Assembly (NCBI RefSeq): GCF_024213195.1
Contig: NZ_JANAVF010000022.1
Location: forward strand, 62,001 to 126,000
Direction of reading: 5' to 3'
Source: Streptomyces sp. TBY4
GTDB lineage: Bacteria; Actinomycetota; Actinomycetes; Streptomycetales; Streptomycetaceae
Length of the DNA: 64,000 bases
Shown: positions 32,516-41,108 of the stretch, piece after piece
Numbering within the stretch: position 1 is the first letter of the stretch
Layout: each line of letters begins with the position of its first letter
Made by a program: the position numbers and the translations under genes
The notes under the pieces: model-generated
The model's input: the letters and a program-made list of their open reading frames with translations, nothing else
Told to the model about the DNA's origin: nothing
The model's database searches: none

Positions 32516-33265
32516 GTGAACGGACCCGGCATTCAGCTCACCCTCGCCCCCGAACTGCACGTGTTCGCCGCGCCCGCGCGCCGCGGCACGCGCGTGCCGA
32601 CCACGACCGACGGCGTCTCCAGCCTCGGCCACGTCGTCGAGTCGGCCGGCATCCCGCTCACCGAAGTCGGCCGCATCCTCGTCGACGGCGCCGAAACCCC
32701 CCTCGCGCACGTGCCCCGGGCCGGCGAATCAGTCGAGGTCTTCGCCGTGGACCGCCCGCAGCAGCTCCCCGGCGTCCCCGGGACCATCCCGCTGCGCTTC
32801 CTCCTCGACGTCCACCTCGGCACCCTCGCCCGCCGCCTGCGCCTGCTCGGCGTGGACGCCGCGTACGAGAACGAGGACCCCGGCGACCCGGCCCTGGCCA
32901 CCCGCTCCGCCGCCGAGCAGCGCGTCCTGCTCTCCCGCGACCGCGGACTGCTGCGCCGCCGCGAGCTGTTCGCCGGCGCGTACGTCTACAGCGACAACCC
33001 CGACGAGCAGGTGCGCGACATCCTGGGCCGGTTCGCCCCGGTCCTCGCACCGTGGACCCGCTGCACCGCCTGCAACGGCACCCTGCGCGAGGCCGACAAG
33101 GACAGCGTCGGCGACCGGCTGGAGAGCGGCACGCAGCGCACGTACGACGTCTTCGCCCAGTGCGCCGACTGCGAGCGGGTCTACTGGCGCGGCGCCCACC
33201 ACGCCCGGCTGGAGCGCATCGTCGACGAGGCCCTGGCCGAATTCGGCGGGGTCGGCACCCCGTAG
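32516..33265 (+). CDS. Ub-Mut7-C protein: ubiquitin-like domain fused to Mut7-C RNase domain
   Basis: This 249-residue cytosolic protein has an N-terminal MoaD/ThiS-like beta-grasp region (residues about 1-80, ending VEVFAVDRPQQLPG). A Mut7-C domain of PIN-like fold follows (PLRFLLDVHLGTLARRLRLLGVDAAYEN, VLLSRDRGLLRR) with acidic residues fitting a nuclease site. A zinc ribbon (CTAC...CADC, about residues 182-220) and the terminal YWRGAHHARL motif complete it. The family is predicted to act on RNA. The GTG at 32516 has no clear ribosome site and may be leaderless. Confidence 0.85.
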   Translation: MNGPGIQLTLAPELHVFAAPARRGTRVPTTTDGVSSLGHVVESAGIPLTEVGRILVDGAETPLAHVPRAGESVEVFAVDRPQQLPGVPGTIPLRFLLDVHLGTLARRLRLLGVDAAYENEDPGDPALATRSAAEQRVLLSRDRGLLRRRELFAGAYVYSDNPDEQVRDILGRFAPVLAPWTRCTACNGTLREADKDSVGDRLESGTQRTYDVFAQCADCERVYWRGAHHARLERIVDEALAEFGGVGTP

Positions 33266-33282
33266 AGGCGGATGCCGCCGTC

Positions 33283-33771
33283 TCAGAACGCGTACGTGTC
33301 CCCCGTGTCCAGGGCGAGCACCACGTGATCGTTGTTGGCGTGGTTCCGGTCGGTCGCGCCGCCGTTCCACCAGGTGTCGACCCGCACCACGACCTCGGCG
33401 ACCGGCTCCTTGAGCTGCAGTGCCAGCCCGATGTGCCGCCCCCGCCCGTGCAGCGGCAGCTCCCCGGTCTCGCACACCACCTCGCGCCGCCCGGCCCGCG
33501 CGCAGCCCTCCGCCAGCTCCTGCCGGTCCGCGAGATCGGCCGACAGCCGCAGCCGCACGGTCGCGTTCGCCAGGGCGGACGGACCCTCGTTCTCCGGGAC
33601 CAGCAGGATCCGCAGCCGGCCCGCGGTCAGGGCGACCCGCCCGTGATAGGCCACATCGGCCTCGGCCTCGGGCCCGCCCCCGGCGCGGGCGCTGCCCACA
33701 CCGCTCCCCAGCCCTCCGAGCAGCACCAGCAGCCCGGCCATCACCACACTCCGTACGGCACCTCTGCGCAC
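33283..33771 (-). CDS. Putative secreted protein of unknown function
   Basis: This 162-residue protein has a signal peptide (VRRGAVRSVVMAGLLVLLGG, cleavage near SARA-GG) and a beta-rich mature part with two cysteines (EGCARAG...VVCETGEL) and the end TDRNHANNDHVVLAL. The Asn/His-rich end and WWNGG motif recall CARDB- or DUF11-like beta sandwiches of secreted actinomycete proteins. GTG 33771 has GGAGG nine bases upstream; GTG 33786 is also in frame. No function is known. Confidence 0.7.
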   Translation of the reverse strand: MRRGAVRSVVMAGLLVLLGGLGSGVGSARAGGGPEAEADVAYHGRVALTAGRLRILLVPENEGPSALANATVRLRLSADLADRQELAEGCARAGRREVVCETGELPLHGRGRHIGLALQLKEPVAEVVVRVDTWWNGGATDRNHANNDHVVLALDTGDTYAF

Positions 33772-33965
33772 CGCGACCACCTCCACGCGCGGACGCTAGC
33801 CCTCCCGCCCGTCCGATGGTCGGACCATCACACGAACGTGGGCGCGCCCCCTCCCCCGCCCGCGCATCCGCCCGCCCTCTCACCCGGTGACCTGCGCCGC
33901 GACCCGCCTATGCTGGCCGGTACCGACCCGTACACACGCACGAGACACACGCACGAGGAGCCAGC

Positions 33966-34727
33966 ATGAGCACGGCCACCCGAACCGCCGTAGTCACCGG
34001 CGCGAGCAGCGGCATCGGCGCGGCCACCGCCCGGCAGCTCGCCGCGGCCGGCTACCACGTCGTCCTCACCGCCCGCCGCAAGGACCGCATCGAGGCCCTC
34101 GCCGCCGAGATCACGGCCGCCGGCCACTCCGCCGCCGCCCACGCCCTCGACGTCACCGACCGCACCGCCGTCGACGCCCTCGCCGCCTCCCTCGAACGCT
34201 GCGACGTGCTGATCAACAACGCCGGCGGCGCCATCGGAGCCGACCCCGTCGCCACCGGCGACCCCGCCGACTGGCGCACGATGTACGAGGTCAACGTCAT
34301 CGGCACGCTCAACGTCACCCAGGCCCTGCTCCCGGCCCTGACCGCCTCCGGCGACGGCACGGTGGTCGTCCTCTCCTCCACCGCCGGCCACGCCACGTAC
34401 GAGGGCGGCGCCGGCTACGTGGCCGCCAAGAACGGCGCCCGCGTCCTCGCCGAGACCCTCCGCCTGGAGATCGTCGGCCAGCCCGTCCGCGTCATCGAGA
34501 TCGCCCCGGGCCTGGTCAAGACCGAGGAGTTCGCGAAGACCCGCTTCCGCGGCGACACGGAGCGGGCGGAGAAGGTCTACGCCGGCGTGGCCGAGCCCCT
34601 CTCCGCCGACGACGTGGCCGACACCATCACCTGGGCGGTGACCCGTCCCAGCCACGTCAACATCGACCTCCTGGTGGTCCGCCCCCGCGCCCAGGCCTCG
34701 AACACGAAGCTCCACCGCGAGCTGTAA
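33966..34727 (+). CDS. Short-chain dehydrogenase/reductase
   Basis: This 253-residue classical SDR has the NADP-binding TGASSGIGAATA motif (residues 11-22), NNAGG after strand 4, and the catalytic set LSSTAGHATYEGGAGYVAAK (Ser, Tyr and Lys of YxxxK). The sequence EIAPGLVKTEEF follows. Proteins of this type (YdfG-like) reduce small hydroxy acids or carbonyls, but the substrate is unknown. The start ATG has GAGGAG upstream. It converges on the deacetylase gene at 34745. Confidence 0.9.
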   Translation: MSTATRTAVVTGASSGIGAATARQLAAAGYHVVLTARRKDRIEALAAEITAAGHSAAAHALDVTDRTAVDALAASLERCDVLINNAGGAIGADPVATGDPADWRTMYEVNVIGTLNVTQALLPALTASGDGTVVVLSSTAGHATYEGGAGYVAAKNGARVLAETLRLEIVGQPVRVIEIAPGLVKTEEFAKTRFRGDTERAEKVYAGVAEPLSADDVADTITWAVTRPSHVNIDLLVVRPRAQASNTKLHREL

Positions 34728-34744
34728 CCCCCAGGCGGACCGGG

Positions 34745-35473
34745 CTACTTCACCAACCCGGCACTCCTCAGGTGCGGCATCAGGGCCGCCGGCTTCAGCC
34801 CGGCGGCCTTCGCCGCGTCCAGGGCCCGCTTCAGGTCCGCGCCGAGCGTCGGCGTGAAGTGCAGCAGCACGATGTCCCCGGCCTGCAGCTGCGGCGTGGC
34901 CGGCGTCTCGCCCCAGGTCGTGAAGTCGTGCGTCCAGGTGATCAGCGCCTTGACCCCGCACGCCTTGGCGGCCAGCCGCACGTCGTCGTTGACGGCCCCG
35001 TACGGCGGCCGCAGCAGCTTCGGCTCCCGCCCGAAGGTCGCGGCGATCTGCTCCCCGGCCCCGCACACCTCGGCATCCTTCCCGGCGGCGTCGAGCGCCG
35101 TCAGATCAGGATGATTGACGGTGTGGTTCTCCACGCTCACCGCCCGCCCCTGCTCGACGAGCCCGGTGAAGTACTGGGTGTCGTACGAGGTGGCCCCCGG
35201 CAGCAGGAACAGCGAAGCGGGCACCCGCTGCTCGACCAGCGTCTGCGCGACAGCGGGTTCATGCGCCCACCCGTCATCAATCGTGATGAACACGACCTTC
35301 TCCGAGGTGGGCACCCGCGACACGACGGGCGGCAGCCCAACCCCCCGCGAAGCGGCGGCAGCAGCAGCCGGAGCAGCAGCCTCCCCGCCCCCCACCGCCC
35401 CAGCGGCCTGAGCCCCACCCACGGTCAGCGACAACGCAGCAAACGCGGCAAGCACCGCACGAGATCTCCACAT
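34745..35473 (-). CDS. Secreted polysaccharide deacetylase (NodB domain)
   Basis: This 242-residue exported enzyme has a signal peptide (MWRSRAVLAAFAALSLTVGG, AQA cleavage) and a canonical NodB domain: FITIDDGWA (catalytic Asp pair), SVENHTVNHPDL (HxxxH metal ligands), LLRPPYGAVND and DIVLLHFTPT. It should remove acetyl groups from chitin-like oligosaccharides or peptidoglycan. The ATG at 35473 has AAGG eight bases upstream. A DasR-type site lies only ten bases before it (35483-35496), linking the gene to N-acetylglucosamine control. Confidence 0.9.
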   Translation of the reverse strand: MWRSRAVLAAFAALSLTVGGAQAAGAVGGGEAAAPAAAAAASRGVGLPPVVSRVPTSEKVVFITIDDGWAHEPAVAQTLVEQRVPASLFLLPGATSYDTQYFTGLVEQGRAVSVENHTVNHPDLTALDAAGKDAEVCGAGEQIAATFGREPKLLRPPYGAVNDDVRLAAKACGVKALITWTHDFTTWGETPATPQLQAGDIVLLHFTPTLGADLKRALDAAKAAGLKPAALMPHLRSAGLVK

Positions 35474-35482
35474 GCGGCACAC

Positions 35483-35496
35483 CTTGGTCTAGACCA
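35483..35496 (-). promoter_or_regulatory. DasR-responsive-element-like palindrome
   Basis: TTGGTCTAGACCAA is a perfect 14-bp palindrome that contains the 12-base core TGGTCTAGACCA of the DasR site (dre) known from chitin and GlcNAc genes in Streptomyces. It sits between the ribosome site and the probable promoter of the deacetylase gene, where bound DasR would block transcription. Confidence 0.75.
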
Positions 35497-35673
35497 ACTC
35501 CCCCCGTCAATCCCCCAACACCCACTTCCTCCACCCGAAACCCCCCAACTCCAAGGGGAGTTGGGGATTCCGATGCTCCGGCGCGCCGGATATCCCCGTA
35601 CGGGTGAAGTCGAGCGAAATGTCGATGGGCGCGGCTACGCTCCGAAAGTGTGAGCCGCGAGAAGGAGGAAGCC

Positions 35674-36258
35674 ATGGCCGTGACACAGCACGAGACCACG
35701 ATCGCGGAAGCCGCCGATCGTCTCTCCAAGGAGCTTCCCGGGCACCGAGTGGAGATTCTCCAGGGGAGGCTCACCGTGACACCACCCGCGGACGGGTCGC
35801 ACGCACTGTCGCTGAGCTGGCTCATCGAGAGGTTCTACGATGCCGGGGCCAAAGGGGCGGGCCTGCGGTACGTCCAGGGCATCGGCCTGTGGCTGCCGAC
35901 CGGCGCCGACGACTACGCCATCCCCGACTTCGCCCTCGTCGAGGCGGACTTCAGACAGCACAAGGTCCAGAAGGCCTGCTATGCGGCGGACGTCTTCCGG
36001 CTGGTCGTCGAGGTCACCTCGTCGAACTGGTCGGACGACATCGGCGTCAAGGTCGACAGCTACGCGAAGGCCGACATCCCCGTGTACGTCATCGCCGACC
36101 GCCACCACGACGAGGCCATCCTCTGCAGCGACCCCCGCAACGGAACGTACCGCCTGCGCCAGACCTTCAAGCGGGGCACCTCCATCCCACTGCCCCCGTC
36201 CATCGGGGTGGACGTGGAACTCCCGGTGGACCTCCTCCTCGACGGCGACGAGGCCTGA
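35674..36258 (+). CDS. Uma2 family (DUF820) putative nuclease
   Basis: This 194-residue protein has the Uma2 core: HRVEILQGRLTVTPPADGSHA, PDFALVEADF, RLVVEVTSSNWSDD, KVDSYAKADIPVYVIADRH. The acidic and lysine residues match a PD-(D/E)xK-like site. Function is unknown; Streptomyces hold dozens of paralogues. ATG 35674 is favoured by GAAGGAGG five bases upstream. A strong terminator follows. A paralogue lies at 14952-15518. Confidence 0.87.
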   Translation: MAVTQHETTIAEAADRLSKELPGHRVEILQGRLTVTPPADGSHALSLSWLIERFYDAGAKGAGLRYVQGIGLWLPTGADDYAIPDFALVEADFRQHKVQKACYAADVFRLVVEVTSSNWSDDIGVKVDSYAKADIPVYVIADRHHDEAILCSDPRNGTYRLRQTFKRGTSIPLPPSIGVDVELPVDLLLDGDEA

Positions 36259-36264
36259 CGCACG

Positions 36265-36303
36265 ACGGCGGGCCCGGACCGTCCCCCGGTCCGGGCCCGC
36301 CGT
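36265..36303. terminator. Bidirectional terminator, 16-bp stem
   Basis: Arms 36265-36280 (ACGGCGGGCCCGGACC) and 36288-36303 are exact complements with a 7-base loop. The hairpin lies between the convergent uma2 gene and rtcB. Confidence 0.85.
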
Positions 36304-36326
36304 TCCCCCACATCCACGCCCGGGCC

Positions 36327-37520
36327 TCAGCCCTTGACGCAGATGACCTGCTTCAGCTTCGCGACGACCTTCACCAGGTCGGTCTGCTGGTCGATGACCT
36401 GCTCGATCGACTTGTAGGCGCCCGGGATCTCGTCCACGACGCCCGAGTCCTTGCGGCACTCCACGCCCTTGGTCTGCTCCGCCAGGTCGCGCGCCGAGAA
36501 CCGCTTCTTCGCCGCCGTCCTGCTCATCTTCCGGCCCGCGCCGTGCGAGGCCGAGTTGAAGGACTTCTCGTTGCCGAGGCCCTTCACGATGTACGAACCC
36601 GTACCCATGGAGCCCGGGATGATCCCGTAGTCACCGCTGCCGGCGCGGATCGCGCCCTTTCGCGTGACCAGCAGGTCCATACCGTCGTACCGCTCCTCCG
36701 CCACGTAGTTGTGGTGGCAGCTGATCTCCTGCTCGAAGGAGACCTTCGCCTTGCGGAACTCCTTGCGGATTACTTCCTTGAACAGGCTCATCATTGCGGC
36801 GCGGTTGAACTTCGCGTACTCCTGCGCCCAGAACAGGTCGTTGCGGTAGTCCCGCATCTCCGGGGTCGCCGCGAGGAACACCGCGAGGTCCCGGTCGACC
36901 AGGCCCTGGTTGTGCGAGAGCCCGCGGGCCACGTTGATGTGGAAGTCCGCCAGCTCGTTGCCGATGTTCCTGGAGCCGGAGTGCAGCATCAGCCAGACCG
37001 AACCCGACTCATCGAGACAGAATTCGATGAAATGGTTTCCGGATCCGAGCGTTCCGATCTGCTTCGAAGCACGTTCGCGCCTGAATTTGACCGCATCACT
37101 GATGTAGTCGAACCGCTTCCACAGATCCTCGTACCCCTCCACCGAGAACCCGTACAGCCGCCCCGGATCCACCGCCTCCCGGTGCATCCCCGCCCCCACC
37201 GGGATCGCCCTCTCGATCTGCGAGCGCAGGCCCGACAGGTCGCCCGGGAGGTCGTTCGCGGTCAGGGAGGTCTTCACCGCCGACATGCCGCAGCCGATGT
37301 CCACGCCGACCGCCGCCGGGCAGACCGCGTCCTTCATGGCGATGACCGAGCCGACCGTCGCGCCCTTGCCGTAGTGCACGTCCGGCATGACGGCGAGGCC
37401 CTTGATCCAGGGAAGGCCGGCGGTGTTCTGGAGTTGGCGCATCGCGCTGTCCTCGACCGACGCCGGGTCGGTCCACATCCGGATCGGGACCTTCGCCCCG
37501 GGCACCTCTACATACGACAT
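36327..37520 (-). CDS. rtcB: RtcB-family RNA ligase
   Basis: This 397-residue protein matches the RtcB family, which joins 2',3'-cyclic phosphate or 3'-phosphate to 5'-OH RNA ends using GTP and Mn2+. Metal-site motifs are PAAVGVDIGCGMSAV (Asp and Cys), LGSGNHFIEF, LMLHSGSRNIGN and EISCHHNYV; the guanylylated histidine lies in SASHGAGRKMSR. The length is near the usual 400-480. No RtcA or archease gene is adjacent. It may serve tRNA repair or stress RNA ligation. It is divergent from the lipoprotein genes. Confidence 0.93.
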   Translation of the reverse strand: MSYVEVPGAKVPIRMWTDPASVEDSAMRQLQNTAGLPWIKGLAVMPDVHYGKGATVGSVIAMKDAVCPAAVGVDIGCGMSAVKTSLTANDLPGDLSGLRSQIERAIPVGAGMHREAVDPGRLYGFSVEGYEDLWKRFDYISDAVKFRRERASKQIGTLGSGNHFIEFCLDESGSVWLMLHSGSRNIGNELADFHINVARGLSHNQGLVDRDLAVFLAATPEMRDYRNDLFWAQEYAKFNRAAMMSLFKEVIRKEFRKAKVSFEQEISCHHNYVAEERYDGMDLLVTRKGAIRAGSGDYGIIPGSMGTGSYIVKGLGNEKSFNSASHGAGRKMSRTAAKKRFSARDLAEQTKGVECRKDSGVVDEIPGAYKSIEQVIDQQTDLVKVVAKLKQVICVKG

Positions 37521-37691
37521 TTTGGCCTCAACACCCCGTTAACCGCAGAAAAGTCTCCATACGCAAAAAGCCTCGCTCATGGCCTCAAATGCGACATGAG
37601 ACCGGCGCCGGCACCAGCGTGTGCGATAGACATTGTGTCCATCCGCGCCCCAGCCGCGGCAACGCATTTTCCCGAAGGGAGCCGGTGGAAC

Positions 37692-38570
37692 GTGCAGCGC
37701 AAGACGGTACGTGGAGTGCGTGGAGTCCTGCCCGGTGCCGCGATGCTCACCGTCCTCACGGCGGGCCTCACCGCGTGCACCGACGGCGGCAGCGGAATCG
37801 GAACGAAGAGCGACTCGAAGGCCGGCACGAATTCCGGTGCGGTCGCCCAGCCCGGCAAGTACCGCAGTCTTCCCATGCCCTGCAAGGCTGCCGACGCCAA
37901 GAAGATCAAGGCGATGCTCCCGGCCGCCGAGGGCCTCGCGCCCGAGGCCCTCGAAGCCCTCTACGCCGGGGTCGCGGACGCCTCGTACGACGCGGACCGG
38001 CGCGTCGCCTGCCGCTGGACCGCGCAGACGCCGACCGAGACCCGGCTGCTGTCGGTGGACTTCGAGCGCGTGGTCTCGTACGACCGGGCCACCACCAGCG
38101 ACGACGACAAGGCGCGGCAGGTCTACGGCCGTCGGCTCACCGCCGTCAACCTGACCGCCCCCGGCCCCTCGGCGAGCCCGAGTACGAGTACGGGTACGAG
38201 CCCGGGTGCGACGCCCTCCGGGTCCGGGGCGCCCGCGCCCGGAGGTTCCGCGAGCACCGGCGCGAGTACGGGTACGAGCCCCGACCCCGCCGCCAGTGCG
38301 AGCGGCACCCCCGCCACCCCGCCCGAGCTCGGCTCCCGCCTCCTCGACGGGCTCGGGAACGAGGCCTTCGTCGAGGACAAGCTCGCCGCGGCCGGCGCCT
38401 CCGCCACCCAGGCGCGCACCGTCCGCATTGTGTTCCGTACCTCGAATGTCATCGTCACCGTCGAGTACAACGTCCAGCCCGCGCTCCCCGGAACGGTCCC
38501 GCCCAGCGGTGAAACCCAGGACAGGGCAAGGCAGTTGGCGCAGGCTCTGGTGGATCGCTTCGACGACTGA
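37692..38570 (+). CDS. DUF3558-type lipoprotein
   Basis: This 292-residue exported lipoprotein has a signal peptide ending in LTAC (Cys29). It has two globular parts that resemble DUF3558 (LPMPCKAADAKKIKAMLP, CRWTAQTPTETRLLSVDFERV and VRIVFRTSNVIVTVEYNV), separated by a 50-residue Ser/Thr/Gly/Pro linker with repeated STGTSPG units. The function is unknown; related proteins occur as cell-envelope lipoproteins. The start is GTG 37692 after GGTGGA. The next gene encodes a homologue, suggesting duplication. Confidence 0.85.
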   Translation: MQRKTVRGVRGVLPGAAMLTVLTAGLTACTDGGSGIGTKSDSKAGTNSGAVAQPGKYRSLPMPCKAADAKKIKAMLPAAEGLAPEALEALYAGVADASYDADRRVACRWTAQTPTETRLLSVDFERVVSYDRATTSDDDKARQVYGRRLTAVNLTAPGPSASPSTSTGTSPGATPSGSGAPAPGGSASTGASTGTSPDPAASASGTPATPPELGSRLLDGLGNEAFVEDKLAAAGASATQARTVRIVFRTSNVIVTVEYNVQPALPGTVPPSGETQDRARQLAQALVDRFDD

Positions 38571-38717
38571 CCGGACCGGGCCCAGGGGGGCGCGCGGGCC
38601 CGCCGTGACGGCGCGCACAGCAGCCGGGCGCCGGGTCGGGCTACCGTTGCTCGGGTCCCGCGCCCGCCGGAGGGCCCGAACGAGCCCGCACGAAGACCCA
38701 CAACGTCTGAAGGAATC

Positions 38718-39509
38718 ATGCACCGATCAGCCTCGCGCCTCACCCGCGTCCTCGCCTGCGCAGCCGTCCCGGTGATCCTCACGGTCGCCGGCTGCTCGTC
38801 CGACTCGGGCAAGGAGTCGGGCACCGACAGCGGCAAGAAGTCCGAAGCGTCCTCGTCCTCGTCCGCCGAGCCGAGCTCCAAGCCCTCCAAGGAGGCGCTG
38901 GAGAAGGCCGTGTACGCCACGCTGCCGGAGCCGTGCAAGGCGGTCGGTGCGAAGACGATCGAGACGATCGTCCCCAAGGCGAAGGACGCCAACGGCACCG
39001 CCGCCAAGTCCAACGACCTCAACAGCCGCGCCACCTGCACCTGGAACGGCCTGGACGAGGCCGGCCTCAAGGGCTCGCAGTACCGCTGGCTGTCGGTCTC
39101 CCTGGTCCGCTACGACTCCCTCGCCTCGGTCGGCACCGGCACCAAGCGCGCCGAGGACGAGTACGCCAAGCAGGTCGAGAAGGCCAAGACCGTCGAGGGC
39201 GCGGAGAACGTGAAGCCGGAGGAGGCGGGCGGCATCGGCGACCAGGCCACCTCCGTCACCTTCACCACCAAGAAGGACGGCGACTTCTTCAACACCACGG
39301 TCATCGCCCGCACGCACAACGTGGTCATCACCCTCGACTACAACGGCACGGCCTACGAGGGCGCGACCGCCCCGGACCCGGCCAAGCTGCTCCAGGACGC
39401 CATCGCGGCGACGAAGGAGACCGTGGCCTCGGTCCAGGCCGCCAACCAGGCGCAGCAGCCGGAGCAGTCGGCCCAGCCGGAGCAGCAGCCCTCGCCCGCC
39501 AGCTCCTAG
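38718..39509 (+). CDS. DUF3558-type lipoprotein, paralogue
   Basis: This 263-residue lipoprotein has lipobox VAGC (Cys26). A Ser/Lys-rich linker leads to a domain with YATLPEPCKAVGAKTIETIVP, SRATCTWNGLDEAGLKGSQYRWLSVSLV (given in parts) and NTTVIARTHNVVITLDYNG, parallel to the preceding protein. A Gln/Pro-rich tail ends the chain. GAAGGA precedes the ATG. It is followed by a 21-bp terminator. Role unknown. Confidence 0.85.
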   Translation: MHRSASRLTRVLACAAVPVILTVAGCSSDSGKESGTDSGKKSEASSSSSAEPSSKPSKEALEKAVYATLPEPCKAVGAKTIETIVPKAKDANGTAAKSNDLNSRATCTWNGLDEAGLKGSQYRWLSVSLVRYDSLASVGTGTKRAEDEYAKQVEKAKTVEGAENVKPEEAGGIGDQATSVTFTTKKDGDFFNTTVIARTHNVVITLDYNGTAYEGATAPDPAKLLQDAIAATKETVASVQAANQAQQPEQSAQPEQQPSPASS

Positions 39510-39523
39510 GACATACAGCTCCT

Positions 39524-39568
39524 CGGCGGTCCGGAAGCGGGGTCCTCGACCCCGCTTCCGGACCGCCG
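39524..39568. terminator. Terminator with 21-bp stem
   Basis: Arms 39524-39544 and 39548-39568 are exact complements around a three-base loop (CTC). The hairpin follows the second lipoprotein gene and precedes the DUF2637 gene. Confidence 0.87.
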
Positions 39569-39635
39569 ACGTCCTCTTCCCCGCACGCGCGTACGCTGTG
39601 CCCTGCCGTAGCTCGACAAGGGGAGGGGATCGCGG

Positions 39636-41051
39636 GTGGCCGCGATGCAGCTGACTCGTACGCACCGGATATTGATCGGTGTCGTGGTCGCCGGAGCCGT
39701 CGTGATCGCGGGGATCGGATTCGCCGGTTCCTACTCCGCCGTGCGGGCCCTGGCCGAGAAGAAGGGCTTCGGCTCCTTCTCGCTGGTCTTCCCGATCGGC
39801 ATCGACATGGGCATCTGCGTCCTGCTGGCGCTGGACCTGCTCCTGACGTGGATCCGGATCCCGTTCCCGCTGCTGCGCCAGACGGCGTGGCTGCTGACGG
39901 CGGCGACGATCGCCTTCAACGGCGCGGCCGCCTGGCCCGACCCCCTCGGGGTCGGCATGCACGCCGTGATCCCGATCCTGTTCGTGGTCACCGTGGAGGC
40001 CGCCCGGCACGCGGTGGGCCGGATCGCGGACATCACCGCCGACCGGCACATGGAGGGCGTCCGCCTCACGCGCTGGCTGCTCTCCCCCGTCCCCACCTTC
40101 AAGCTGTGGCGCCGGATGAAGCTGTGGGAGCTGCGCTCCTACGAGCAGGCCGTGGGCATGGAGCAGGACCGCCTGATCTACCAGGCCCGCCTGCAGGCCC
40201 GCTACGGCCGCGCCTGGCGCCGCAAGGCCCCCGTCGGCGCCATGATGCCGCTGCGGCTGGCCCGCATAGGCGTCCCGCTCTCCCAGACCGCCCCCGAGGG
40301 CCTCGCGGCGGCGGGCATCGACCCCCTCCTCATCCCCCCGCCCCCGGCCGCGGACCCGGCGGTGGCTCCGGCCCTCACCGCGGGCGCCGAGGAGGCACAG
40401 CAGCCGGCGGCGGCGGTCGCAGCGGCGGCCCTGCCCGTCCGGGAGCCGGCTGCCGGCCCCGGCCCCGCCGACTTCGCGCAGCAGCACCCGGAGCAGCAGC
40501 ACCAGCTCGCCGCGCCCGCGCCCGGGCCGCAGTACGCGCAGGGCCCGCAGGGTCCGCAGGGCCACCCCGACGCGCCCGCCTTCGTGGTGGACCCGACCGC
40601 CATGCCGGCCGCGCACAACAGCGCGTGGTTCGCGGCAGCCCGCGCGCCGCAGGCCTCGTACCAGAGCGGCTACAACCCGCAGTACGTCGAGGGCCTGGAG
40701 CCGACCCCGGTCATGCCCCCGATGGGCCCGGAGCAGCCGGAGCAGCAGCAGGAGCCGGAGCAGGCCCCCGAGCAGCAGGAGCTGCCGATACCGGGCCCCC
40801 GCCAGGAGGAGGCCTTCCCGGAGGGCGAGCCGCCGAGCGACGACGACGTGAAGTTCGCGGAGGCGGCGTACGAGGTGTTCCGCTCGCACCTGGAGGAGAA
40901 CGGCGAGGTCCTGACCGCCGAGCAGCTCGACATACTGCTGGCCGACCGGTACGGGGTGGTGCACCCGCGCAGCGCCTCGCTGATCCGCAAGATCTTCCCG
41001 CAGCTCAAGCAGCGCTACCAGCGCGAGCTGGAGAACGAGCACATCGCGTGA
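39636..41051 (+). CDS. DUF2637 membrane protein
   Basis: This 471-residue protein has four membrane helices in residues 10-125 (GVVVAGAVVIAGIGFAGSY, LVFPIGIDMGICVLLALDLLL, TAWLLTAATIAFNGAAAW, GMHAVIPILFVVTVEAARH), as in DUF2637 proteins related to actinomycete plasmid spread proteins (SpdB). A long Pro/Gln/Ala-rich cytoplasmic region with PQGPQG and EQPEQQQ repeats follows, ending in a helical domain (FAEAAYEVFRSHLEENGEVL). Function unknown. The start is GTG 39636 after GGGGAGGGG. Confidence 0.83.
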   Translation: MAAMQLTRTHRILIGVVVAGAVVIAGIGFAGSYSAVRALAEKKGFGSFSLVFPIGIDMGICVLLALDLLLTWIRIPFPLLRQTAWLLTAATIAFNGAAAWPDPLGVGMHAVIPILFVVTVEAARHAVGRIADITADRHMEGVRLTRWLLSPVPTFKLWRRMKLWELRSYEQAVGMEQDRLIYQARLQARYGRAWRRKAPVGAMMPLRLARIGVPLSQTAPEGLAAAGIDPLLIPPPPAADPAVAPALTAGAEEAQQPAAAVAAAALPVREPAAGPGPADFAQQHPEQQHQLAAPAPGPQYAQGPQGPQGHPDAPAFVVDPTAMPAAHNSAWFAAARAPQASYQSGYNPQYVEGLEPTPVMPPMGPEQPEQQQEPEQAPEQQELPIPGPRQEEAFPEGEPPSDDDVKFAEAAYEVFRSHLEENGEVLTAEQLDILLADRYGVVHPRSASLIRKIFPQLKQRYQRELENEHIA

Positions 41052-41054
41052 CCC

Positions 41055-41108
41055 GGTCGTGAGAAGGGCCCGCACCCCCCTCAGGGGGTGCGGGCCCTTC
41101 TCACGACC
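41055..41108. terminator. Bidirectional terminator, 25-bp perfect stem
   Basis: Arms 41055-41079 and 41084-41108 are exact complements with loop CTCA. The right arm ends at the base next to the lysS stop codon (41109-41111) and the left arm begins 3 bases after the DUF2637 stop, so it serves both convergent genes. Confidence 0.9.

Noticed and set aside
35604..38570. 988-residue plus-strand frame
   Set aside because: Only the part from 37692 is a gene (lipoprotein); the rest crosses the Uma2 gene out of frame and is antisense to rtcB.
38727..41075. 782-residue minus-strand frame
   Set aside because: It is antisense to the lipoprotein and DUF2637 genes, with a composition of Leu/Gly/Arg repeats typical of shadow frames.
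41055..41108. 25-bp palindrome as a mobile-element end
   Set aside because: Its position exactly between two convergent stop codons makes a bidirectional terminator the simpler explanation.
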